From assembly GCA_958299035.1 (NCBI GenBank), contig CATQJL010000112.1:42102833-42166832 (forward strand): a DNA stretch of 64,000 nt, given 5' to 3'. The stretch is from Cylicocyclus nassatus (taxonomy: Eukaryota > Nematoda > Chromadorea > Rhabditida > Strongylidae). Each line of letters starts with the position of its first letter. Within the stretch, counting starts at the first letter, position 1. Of this stretch, positions 12,052-23,606 are shown piece after piece. Below the pieces are notes generated by a model that was not told the origin of the DNA, ran no database searches, and was given only the letters and a program-made list of their open reading frames with translations. Position numbers and translations under genes: made by a program.

Positions 12052-13789
12052 CTGATTTGGCGCCTTTACCATAAATAAAATAAAATTTGCCCGCAGCGTT
12101 TGAAAGAATGCCAGGAAAGTGTATATATGCATTACTATGTACAGATGTACATCACGAACAAAAATGAAGTTTTTCAGATTTTAAGGATTGCGACGCATGA
12201 AAGCTCAATATTTCTTCTTCTTATGCGAGCACTAGCAGCAAAAAAACAGCCTCAAACTTGACAAGTCGCAACTGTGCTATCTCTCTTCATCCGCTAAGCA
12301 TTATTTTTTTAACAACTTATCATTTTAAAAATGCCGCTTCGCAGGTGGAAAAAAGGTCGCAACCGTTTGCGCAACCAGATGATTATGGTAATAATACGAC
12401 TGACATTCGAGAACCTCCATTAACATTCCAACTCTTAACTTGTAGAGGAAAAGAAGAATTTTTCGCAAATCTTGTTTTCACGACATTTTTTCCAAACATA
12501 TTCAACATGACTATGGGAAAAAATTTTTTCCAGTTCGCTCCAGGTGCTGCACTCAGTTTTTCATAAAAACCTGCACTTTGGGCTGTGCCACTGCATAAAT
12601 GAAACCTGCTAATTTATGGTAAACTCGAGAACCCCAAAACTCCACATACTGCTAAAGATGGATTTAGGCATCGTTTTCGATACGTCGTTATGCAAATATA
12701 GAAACTTTAGGAACTATATAGAAAAAAACTCACGATTCCCCAAAAACCGGCATGACCATCCAAACAGTGATTACATAGTCGGCATATACGACACAACCGT
12801 ATATCATCAGAACACATATTAGGCCACATGGATCGAAACGCACGATCATGACTCCTATGCTGGCACACAAATACTCATCGCAGCACACCAGAGCAAGTTA
12901 TTCCGAACATGAAGAACACCCCCGACTTAGTGCACTTCGATGTCTGCAAATTTGAGTAGTACTGATACTGACTTCGGAAGCTATCAAACAGCCGAGAGAA
13001 CGATAAAAGTTGAAATAAAGAGTGACACATGTCACTGAGCGCTCTATACTTGATGAAATGTCAGTCAACATGCAACCTATTCGTTTTTGATAACTCATCT
13101 TCGTATGTATTTGCATCAAAAGAACCTCATTGCAGGCTTAACTTCCACCAACAGGCCATCATGACAGATAAAATCATACAGCTGAAATGCATTTTGCGCG
13201 TGAGCTTTAGTCCGATTTGCAAACGATTTCTATTTAATTTACTGCGAGCTAGCAAGAATAATATACATAAAACTCTTGGTACTAGCAAGCTCGCTTGCTC
13301 CCTCCATTCTAAAAATGTATCATGCTAGATGCTTTTGAATTTTAACAGATGAATTTCAGAGTACTACCTCAAAGGAGGGTCACAAAGTCGAAGTGGCCGA
13401 TTATTATGAATTACATATAAGTGAGAACTCAAAATGCTAATTTTAGATATGCTTTGTCTAGCTGCAGAGCGTCTTGGAGAAGAACTTAGATCATTTGAGG
13501 TCAAAAATGGAATTAATGGAATCAACCGCAAAAACCTTTATAAAGTCAAATGGAAAAATAGGAAGTACTAATATACTAGGCAAAATGAGTTTGTTGTACG
13601 AAGGTCTTAATAGCCGCTACTTCATCTGAAATTTAAAGAAGCTGTTGCGATTGATTTTACCTCAGCCACTGATTTATTTTTTGACTTCAAAATAGTCGCA
13701 TAACTTCTTTTTTCGGAAGCGCTCTGCAGACAAGGAGAGCAGATTTGAAATCAGCGCTCTAAGCTCTCAGTAATGGTATGCAGTTTATA
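12052..13789. other. Upstream region of DHHC gene, exons not resolved
   Basis: The missing first exon(s) of the minus-strand DHHC gene should lie here or farther right, because the first recognisable exon starts with an acceptor (ATCAG) at 12052-12056. I could not identify an exon with the expected DPCG/TM sequence. No repeat or RNA gene was seen. Confidence 0.4.
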
Positions 13790-13797
13790 GCAACCGG

Positions 13798-15340
13798 CAT
13801 AGGTGCGAAGGCCTGAGATGGGTACCCTCCAAAGTGAAGGGGGTCTCAGGAGTTTTTGACCCTCAAAAGTGAAGAGGGTCCAAAAATTGCCGACGTCGAC
13901 CGGGGGGGGGGGGGGAATTGAAAAAAATTTTTTCAGTTTTTCAACTTTAATTTTTCCAAATTTTAATTTTAACAACTTTCCTATTTTTTGCTTTTAAATT
14001 TTCTAAATTTATTTGTATACATTTTAACATAGTAAAATGTTTCCGAGTACTTTTTTGATGAATATCATTTCATTATCATGTATCATGGAAGCAAAAAACG
14101 GGACCGGACCCTCCTCACTGGGACGAAGCAGGTGCTAAGGTGAGTTAGTTAGATTGAAGTTGAGATATCGGAGCTGAAAAATCCAATTTTAGGCATTCCA
14201 TGAGACGAGCAGTATTGAGTCGATATGGGAGGGCGCATGGTCGTGAAACGAATGGCTGGAGCGGTGCCTACACGTGGGCTTATACGAGACTCAGAAAAAG
14301 ACATTTTGTGATTATAATGTGGATATAAATTGAATAATTTGCCATCGTATTGTGTGTATAAGGATAAACAATAAATGGAATTGTTGTACACATTCGAATT
14401 TGTATATATTGAGTGAAGGCAGAGAACCAGGTTTTAGTTGCCAACTATACCCCCCCCCCCTCAAGCCAAAAAATTTCCATATCTCGGTGGGGGGGGGGGG
14501 GGTCATCTCATGGTCTAATTTTTTTTATCTTGTAAAGGAGAGTGTGCTTGAGATAACTAGGGCTGTCGCAAAAGGATCTGCTTTAAGGAAGGAGAGCAAC
14601 AGCACCGAGTTGAAGACGCATAAATTTGTGCGTAAAATTCAAGCTTCAGAAGTTCTGCTTCAGCAGATTCTTTTGCGACAGCCCTAGTTATCTCAAGCAC
14701 ACTCTCCTTTACAAGATAAAAAAAATTAGATCATGAGATGACCCCCCACCCCACCGAGATATGGAAATTTTTTGGCTCGAAGGGGGGGGGGTATAGTTGG
14801 CAACTCAAACCTGCTTCTCTGCCTTCACTCAATATATACAAATTCGATTGTGTATAACAATTCCATCTATTGTTTATCCTTATACACACAATACGATGGC
14901 AAATTATTCAATTTATATCCACATTATAACCACAAAATCTCTTTTTCTGAGTCTCGTACAAGTCCACGTGTAGGCACCACTCCAGCCATTCGTTTCACGA
15001 CCATGCGCCCTCCCATATCGACTCAATACTGCTCGTCTCATCGAATGCCTAAAATTGAATTTTTCAGCTCCGATATCTCAACTTTAATCTAACTAATTTA
15101 CCTTAGCACCTGCTTCGTCCCAGTGAGGGGGGTCCGGCCCCGATTTTTGCTTCCTTTCCCGCATTCTCATTTCCTACACTCTGTAAATAAATTCTTTTAC
15201 CTTAAATTGTACTCCACTTCAAGCACACTATCATCTCACCTCAAAAAATTTTCTTTCTCCGTCCAAAGTGAAGGGGGGGGGGTAGCCCAGGCTCCAAAGT
15301 GAAGGGGGAGTGAGATTTTTCTCAACCCTTCGCACCTATG
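13798..15340. mobile_element. hAT-like foldback element, 1.5-kb palindrome
   Basis: The termini are inverted CATAGGTGCGAAGG. The 8-mer GCAACCGG is duplicated exactly at both borders (13790-13797 and 15341-15348), the duplication size used by hAT transposases. The arms from about 14100 to 15140 are inverted copies around a centre near 14600, for example TAACTAGGGCTGTCGC at about 14553 and its complement at about 14672. It contains G/C runs of 14 (13902-13915), 11 (14450-14460) and 14 (14489-14502). CCAAAGTGAAGGGGG motifs lie near both ends. No transposase is present, and ORFs inside are by-products of the palindrome. Confidence 0.75.
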
Positions 15341-15485
15341 GCAACCGGCTACTTCAACTTCGTGACCCTCCCTTGTTAGGTCTATTGCATCCCTTAAAAA
15401 AATGAATTGACTGTGATATCACAGGAAAAGATGCTGCTCAGCTCTTCAAGCTAATGGGTATGACCTTAGAACATCTTTAACATGA

Positions 15486-15592
15486 GCCATACTTGAGCCA
15501 CTTGATCCACTTCGCTATCGGTCAAGTCAGTGAACTGAACAGCGAAGTGGATGAAGTGGGTCAAAGGGATCAAGTAAAGTATGACTTATGCC
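15486..15592. repeat. Small hairpin repeat
   Basis: TTGATCCACTTCGCT near 15500 is mirrored by AGCGAAGTGGATGAAGTGGG near 15540, and ACTTGA by TCAAGT farther out. The palindrome is about 107 bp. It could be a small MITE remnant. Confidence 0.45.
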
Positions 15593-18058
15593 TTTGAGCC
15601 GGAATGAGTTTAATTCATAAACGTTCAAGATTCATAAATCCAAGCACATGCTTTGCATCAGAGAAATGTATAGCCAGTTTATCGGCTTGATATATGTGTT
15701 GTCTGCATACTGAAGCGACCCCCACCCCTCCCCAACTCCGCATTTCTCTCCGTAAACGATGCAATTTGTTCCACCTCATTGCAAAGTACATATTCACATA
15801 AAAAGATGAGAATGACGATTTTCAACAATTTGCTATGTCGAACGGAAGCATTCACCTGTTCACAATTGCTTCTAGGTTGGGCCAATTTTTGTGACATATT
15901 GTATCTGATACGAACACAAACTCAGAACAGCATAAGCAGAAAATAAGAAGCATTAGAGTGAACTCAAAAACAAATTGCAATGTGATAAAGTAGAGTAAGA
16001 AATTTGCAATCTACTAGAAATCGGTCATTGGGTAGGTTGGAGATAGGCACAAGTAGCGGGATGTTGCTATCGAGTTAAAATGACTCGAATAGGTGCAAAA
16101 AAAATTTAGGCTTTGCCAGGAGGTAATCACTCACTGGAAGGTTTGCATCGATATTAGATTCACCTGAAAACTATTTCATTTCGCTTACTATTATTGGAGG
16201 ATAAATCGAATATTGATATGCCCTTTTATTGTAGAGACTGCAATCAATAAAGTATGTGAAAAATGAGGTACAGCAAATATGTACATGGGTTTTGCTTACA
16301 TAAAGCACGGCCAGAAGGCACATAACCGCACTTATTGGAAAACTACCACATGACGGCTTGGTAATCGATGAATTTTTTTGCTTACTAAACGATTCTGACA
16401 GCTTTTAAAAAACCCTGTAATCGAAGGTAATTTGAAAGAATAATGGAAGTAAAAAGTGGACAATGAAGGCTGAAAAAAAAACATACACAGATGAGATAAA
16501 ACCCATTTTACTGCTTTAGCGAAATGGGTAGGGCTGCCGCATGTCCTGTCAAAAGACTATTGCTATGCCAATGCTGATAGTGATAGAATGCAGTAAAATA
16601 CACAGCATGAAAAAATAGAAACCCATTGATTGTGCATCACACCAGGCAGCACATGTCGCATGGGCAGCAGCAGCACTTTTCTCAACAAAAAAAATAATCA
16701 CTGCTCGGTGGCCTCGGTTTCAGTTCAACTTTTTTAGTACCTATATAATATACATTTCCAACAGAGGTTAACCCATATTATACAATAATCTCTTGATAGC
16801 TTGCAAATGAGCGACAATTGGTGACAGGAAAGTGAAAATCAGCTCACAGAAAGAGCCTAGCCTACCCGTGGTTTGTGATAATACTACGCATGTTATCATC
16901 GCTTTATACAGAGCTACCATGCACGTACATGAGCGAAAGTGCATGGTCCAACAGTAACTTTGTAGTACAGAATGTCGAGAGTAATCATACGTTGTACTTC
17001 AAATTTGACCAGCGTTTGTGGCAAGCTCAGTGCACGGGTTTTTAGCCTTTTGGGTTTTTTTGCTGACACAAAAGTTTGATCAATGGCTCAAATTCGTTTC
17101 CAAGGTTCAAACAGTTGAACTTGCTTTACAGTTTAAAAATCCAAGTTAAAGCTTGCTTTACAACTGGCACCTAAAGAGCAGCAAAAGGCTTCAAGGAGTA
17201 AGATTTAACGACCAAACGACATATACTAATTTGGAAAACTCTGTATAAGGTTCCTAGTGAGAATGGTAAAACACGACAGGCATCTCATAAAGAGTCAAAA
17301 ATCTTTATGTTTCTGTCATACCGCGTATGCAAGTATGCAAAACTCTGCAAAATGCAGGTAAAGAAGGTAGGTGATTGCATGTGCTGGACCGCGATTTACG
17401 CAGGGTGGCGAAAAGTTTCCAGGGAAGAAGAAAGGCATACGTGAGATTAAAGATTTCCATAACCTAAAACATGCACGATGATAGAGACTCTTCATTGCTT
17501 ATTATGCGTGCCAGATTACAGTGTAATGGGACAAGGGATAGAGGATGAAATTTAAAATGCTATGGCTATTTTGATCAAAACGTGCAAGGCACATATGCGC
17601 ACGCCACGTGTACAAACTAACATACAAATTAGGCCGGAAGTCAAGGCCACTGCAGAGAAATTTTTAACAAGTCCTGCAAAAATCATGAAGGTTCATGATT
17701 TCTTAATCGAATACAGACTGCAGATACAAACAGGAATGTTTGAAAGTACGTCACTACAATAAATTCACGAGGAGCTGAGGCCTAGAGACAGTCAAAATGT
17801 CAACATTTTTGTCATTGCATTCGCTGAGATCCAAGTGTAAACAAAATGTAATGAAAAATGTGCAATGCCACTTTTTGAGCAGAGCATCATCGTTGATGAA
17901 AAACAAATAACCGGTTTGTTTCTAGTCAGTGGAATTCATGCACCATGCACGATACTTCCAGCATGATACTGTTCTTGTTTACTTTGAAGAAAAAGGATTT
18001 GAGCGGACTCATCTCCTTAGCGTTTACGATATTTATCTAGGTATCTAAGCAATTTTGA
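15593..18058. other. No gene recognised
   Basis: AT-rich DNA with only short chance ORFs, for example 17562-17762, which matches no family I know. It may be intergenic or intronic sequence of the DHHC gene's missing 5' end. Confidence 0.4.
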
Positions 18059-18228
18059 CTAGTTGTAGGCCGGACTCATTCAGGGTGCATGCTAAGTTGC
18101 TTTGCGCAGACACTCTAAAAAACCACAGAGGTACAAGGATGTCGCAAAGTCTTTATCATTACGTGGTTTTTGGGTTAATTGCGCAAAGCTACTCTGCGTG
18201 CGGCCTGAACGAGTCCAGACTACAACCA
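18059..18228. repeat. Imperfect foldback MITE
   Basis: The left arm has GTTGTAGGCCGGACTCATTC and then GTTGCTTTGCGCA. The right arm has the complement, TGCGCAAAGCTAC followed by GAACGAGTCCAGACTACAAC. The unit is about 170 bp. The ORFs at 18055-18339 are side effects of this repeat. Confidence 0.55.
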
Positions 18229-21200
18229 GCCAAAATATGCTTGGACTTCTCAATCCACAGCGCTGGTCGAACCAACGGTCAAAAAGTTCTTGATTTTATT
18301 TATGAACACGGAAATCGCACTTCCGAGTTGCCTCATTAGAGATTTACATACCAAAATCATGAGACCTTCAGGCATGCAGAGTACCCGCTAGGATTCCATT
18401 GGATCTAAGCCTTTTCCATTCCTTGTATACGAAGACAATATATCAGATGATGCCCTGCAGTGCAATTTCGGTCATTTTTTGTTCAATGAAGTCGACATCA
18501 ATAATCGTAATGAGTTCAAGACGATGTCGTTTATAGCGCACATCTTACCCAATCGCTTCTAGATACTATGACAATCGATGGAAAATCTGACTAGAAAAAA
18601 AATGTTCTGTTACTCGTATCTGCTTATTAGGCCCTATGCCACCTCTCCTCCCCACACCTGCTAAAAACTGCACTGCAACTGTTTAAAAACTCGAAATCTC
18701 AGTAGCAGCCTTCGTATTCCAGCTAAGACTTCATCGATCGATTTGTAAGCATATGCGGAGGCCATCAGTCTTCCGAAAAAAAATATTTTTGGGATGATTA
18801 CCCCAGATTTTTTGGAAAATTCTACCAGCAAAATTGATTTTCTAAAACTATTCCAACTGACAAGTAAAAACGAGTCATTTGCGCGCAACACGCCCCCCTC
18901 CCCCTGCCACTGGTAACATCGTACACTACGAAATTTTCATATTTTTCCATATTACACAGTTCCTAACGCCGCTAGAAAAAGTGTGGCATCCGCAACCAGA
19001 AAAGATTCATGGATCTACTAAACTTTGTGGTAAAAGTATTTCTCGTGTTCGCAAGTGAAAAAAACAAATAACTTGCACGGCATTACAAGTCTTTTGTGTC
19101 ATTTTTTTTTCAAACTGCAAATCGTTCTGACATGGTGGGAGGGGGCCATTGGTATGAATAACTGAATGGTTGACCGTCTTTAGAACTTTAATGTTGAAAA
19201 AGATTCCATTTTGAAAGAGCAGTTGTTCAAAATCAAAAGGGCAATACCAGAAAGGCACCTGCTCATTCCACTTAGAATCGATCGCACAGCATTTACTCAT
19301 TCCACTAAAAACAATCCACTTTTTCTACAGCGTCAAAAAGCCTATGACACATGTGCAACGCAACATTTCTGTATAAATCATCGTACGAAACCGGCCACGA
19401 AACTATTCTCTACCATAAATACTGACCGTATTCTTCGCAGGTGTGACTGTGAAAACGAACAGTATGTTGCATCTGTTACTCTGAAAAGTCAGAGAAGAAT
19501 GCTTCTGTCACTGTAAAGCAAAACAACTTTTACTCAATCTTGATAGACATGGGTCCAATCTAACTACGATGGTCAACATTGCGAGAAATAGAACAAGGCA
19601 TTTGACGATACACATCATAGCTATAGCTTCCCGGGTAACATAATAATCATGACTGAAGAAAGACTGACTGACTGTGCAGTCTACTTCAATACGACTCACA
19701 TTAGTTCTATGAAGAGAAAAAACACACTATACTCACAGAAGTAGATGAATGCATGGAGGACGAGTCTGCTATTGCCGATTCTTTCATCTTGAAATACTGC
19801 TAGCAGTGAAGCGATCAAACACAATTCTCTCCAATCTTCTAGTTCCAGTTTTCAAATATGCAGAAAGCTCATCATCACAAACAAATTAAAGTGCGTTTTG
19901 CAACTCCAAAAAGAAACGCACCGAAAGAAGATAAAGGTAGCAGATTGCTTTAAAACTACCACAGCCTTAACAACCATCAAGCAATAGGATAATGACCAAA
20001 ATGTTCTAATTCTCAAAAAGCTGCAATTCTATCTGCAAGAACATGCTTAGCTTGTTTACATATACTGCCCACGCAAGAGATCTTTGAAGAAACAGGCGAA
20101 CAAAAATACTGAATTTCTTGGAAAGCCGTTTTCTAGACCTCAAAAGAGTGCGTCAAAACACATACAGATGCATTTCTGAATTCCAACAAGGTTTTCTCGA
20201 CATCGAAGAAAAGCAAACAAAGCTGTATAAGCTTCGAAAGCTGCGGTGGTCAAAGCAAACACAACGAAACCGCGTTTGCGCTAAAGAAAGGTTGGTGGAT
20301 TGGTTCATTTTCAAGACCGACGTTGTATACAAAATTTCTCCACTGTCTGATCGTTATCTCCCCACTGTTTGATTGTTAACTTCTTGGCTTGATGTCTTTC
20401 AACGTTGGTACCAATTTACAGCTGGTCAACAGAGGACTCCGTTATGCTGACAATGAGTTTTCACCGTAATCGTACAATAACAGAAAAGACCGGCATATCT
20501 CCATACCGTAAACCTAAGCGGAGCCAGCTCTACAGTAGGTAATCCGAATGTTGGCGAAAGACATCGGGACGAGAAAAAAAAGATCAGACACTGGAGACAC
20601 TTTTATGTGACACCCTTTATAGTCGAATTGATTTTCAAAAACCTAAATAAGGTAGTGTCGATGGAAAAGAATCAAACAACACTCCAATTCATCTGTCTCA
20701 GCTGAAACAACAGTAAAGCAGAACTGTAATAACCCGTTTACTGTTGCGAAATGCAAAACAGAGGTTTTGCCGTAGAATATCGGAGGCAAAATTGTAATAA
20801 CATTCTACTGTAAAACGCTGCACATTACGTGGTCATCTTTGAGCTCACGTTAGAGAGTTGTAGCAATATCAAGATTCATCTGAAAAACGAATTCTACATT
20901 TCGGAGTATACACGAATATGTTTCGCGCAGTTCACAGGCATAACAAGACATGAGATGGGAGATACAAGCAGCTATCTCTGTAAAGCGACTATTTGAGCTT
21001 TTGCTGGATATCGATAATAGTGTTTGCAAACGATATGAAAATACTCACTACTAATCAAATAACACCTAAAGCATACAAATTTGTACTATTACCATGCTTT
21101 TACATTGAGCAAGCTCATTTTATTCGCACTTTATGACTGACTTAAGCCATGACTCAGATATAATCATGTAGATCATCCATAAATTGCAAGAAAGACCCAA

Positions 21201-22555
21201 ACCGAATTTTTTTTTAATTATTACTCATCATGACTTTCAACAATTGATTGCATGATTGTTTGCATCCCAGGTCATATAAACTCATGCGCAGTTTGAGTTT
21301 TTGCGACATATAACAGTCTCTTAAGAAAGAGAACGTTGAACTCGGCAGACTTTTCACTTTGGGTTGCACAAAAACAAACTATTTCAGGAGGTACGTGAAT
21401 GATAAGAAATTCCACATGAGTTGAATCATTCTCAATCACTGTCCATCTGTCATTTATTCCCACTCAGATAATAAGATGACAGGACAACTTTTAAGTGCTT
21501 AGATAAGAGACCTCCAGAGAAAAGTTTGATTACTCATCAAACTTAAAAAAGAGAGTTTATTGCTATAAATTTTTTTACAGCAACACTCTTGTCTACTGGA
21601 AGTAACTGAAATGTAGTAATGTCTTAGAAGACACTAAAAGTCGCAAGTTGCGCCTTAAACGGCCAATTTTTCTATCTGCAAAATTCGTTATAAAGATCTA
21701 CACTAGCGTAAACACTAGAGGAGGAAATCGTCACAATCACCTGCTGAGTTTTTCAAACAGAATGACAGCTATTCAAGCTTTTGAATCGATCTTTCGTAAA
21801 ATAACAGTCTCTTTGATCACTTAGCATTATAGAGAGGATATGAGGACAATACAGAGATTTAAAGTCAACAGATTTCAGTCAGAAACCTCGCAACATCAGA
21901 GGATTTTGCGACATTTAGCTACTACAGATTTGGAACTGGCGTTTCGCAGTACATCAGATCATTAGATAAAATGCATCACAATGCAGAAAACACGTTAGAT
22001 GGTACCCTATTCGGAGTATTAACAGTCGAATGCTCGAAGACACTAACATCTATAAACCCGTCTCACACCTCCACGTCACGAGAAACATTGTTCTAGATTA
22101 CTGTGTTTTAGTGACTACTCAGCAAAATCATTTGTGATTGTCAAAGCCTCAGTCTTCTAGACTTCCAGTGTTTTTGACTCAAAATTTAGCCCACAGCGTA
22201 GAGTGTTGTCTAACATGGATCGTTATTGCTACTGACATCAAACACACTGAAAGCAAGATTCTAAGGCTTCAAATACTATGTGGATTTATGAGCAGATGCA
22301 GCAGAAACACGTGAAGATAGTAAGCAAGCAATAAGCAAAATCGAAAGGAAGAAAACTCGAATACCTAGAAAATAGGCTTAGCATAGCCATTCCGTCACCA
22401 GACTCCTCAGGTATTGGGTAAAAGCTGAAAATTTTGGCATGGCCGCATCAGATGCTAGCTGACTTACGGTTCGGTTGGCATTTTTAGAAGGTTTCTGTGG
22501 CAAGTTATTTTCCTAAGCATTTCTGTGACAGCCGGAAAGATCGAAGCCTTAGGGG
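18229..22555. other. No gene or repeat recognised
   Basis: A 4.3-kb stretch without recognisable coding exons, RNA genes or clear inverted repeats. ORFs here are under about 100 codons and show no known domain or splice continuity that I could follow. Confidence 0.4.
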
Positions 22556-22680
22556 TGTCAAAAGGCGCGATTCTTATAGCCAGATGGACATCAGTTAGCA
22601 CGGGAGACGGTCAAGAGGCGCGATTTCTCCGGCTGTCACCAACTCAAAACTCCACTTTAGCACTATTCAATGTTTTACAA
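22556..22680. repeat. Dispersed repeat matching 3082-3446 termini
   Basis: TGTCAAAAGGCGCGATTC followed by TATAGCCAGATGG matches the complement of the right end of the 3082-3446 unit. It is followed about 50 bp later by GGTCAAGAGGCGCGATTT and CTGTCACCAACTCAAAACTC, matching the left end. Here the two ends are juxtaposed without the interior. Confidence 0.55.
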
Positions 22681-23606
22681 CGTTTTAAAAGCATTTAAAA
22701 CTTCAAGAATGAGATGTATGCATTCGTTGTTCAGTCTTAATAAGCAGAGATAGTCCATGTATAGATGTCAGAAACCTCTGAAGATGCAACCAAAAGCATT
22801 CTCGCAAATATTTTGGCCAAGTTTTCGGCAGAAGTCATAAGCAGCAGGTGGTGACTTCACCCAGCTAGCAAGCGAAGCTTTGTATGGTATATTTGAAGAC
22901 TCGCTCTGCACAGAATTGAACTTTTGTGTTGGTGACAGCCGCAGCGACTTTGACCGTAGCCCCAAGCGATCTTGCCCAGAATGAATGTGCCAAACCCTCA
23001 TCTAAATTAAGAAGTTCCCATAGTGGCTTAGAAATAAAAATATATGGAGTTATGATGGGCAGTCAGACATCGCAACTTAATCTAAGGCAGTCCAGGGTGG
23101 ATTTCCGCAGCGACCTCATGCTTTCAGAAAGTGGGACTTCGCACTCAAAACAAACATTAACGCGATTTCGAAAACAGGACCAAGTTTCGATCGATAATAA
23201 ATTGCAAGAATGCGACACAACCAAGACAACAGTCAGTTTCAAAATCGCAAGCAAAAAAGGAGATTTCCAAAACGATGCGCTAGACGTCATTCGCAAAATG
23301 ACCGAATTGTCAGTCAAATGCTGTTTTCAAAGAATGGAGAGCCAATCAATGAGTGACGACAGAAGAACGTCCGAAAGTGGTCAGCGGACGGAAATCGTGC
23401 CAGCATTCCAATTTAAAGGACCGGCGCAGGAACTCGTGCTGGGACGCCTGCCGTCTGATCGTCCTCACGTTCTGCGATCGACTCGTGACGTTCGTCGATA
23501 CTTCAGAAACGGTGAGTTCTGCTGCTGCCGTTCGTCAGTGACTTTCACCTGGGAGCGGCACTACGGGTCTTTCGTCCAGCTTGGTCATCCCGCAGCGTCT
23601 TTCAAA

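Noticed and set aside
14352..15092. ORFs of 106-111 aa on plus strand
   Set aside because: They are mirror products of the hAT-like palindrome and partly identical to the minus-strand ORF 14149-14391.
17562..17762. 66-aa plus ORF
   Set aside because: Short, unsupported by domain, repeats or neighbouring exons.
22926..23606. In-frame ORF extending ari-1 upstream by 227 codons
   Set aside because: The conserved acidic Ariadne N-terminus starts at the ATG at 23607, and the total of 494 aa from there fits the family. The upstream open frame has no family similarity and is more likely promoter or 5' UTR.
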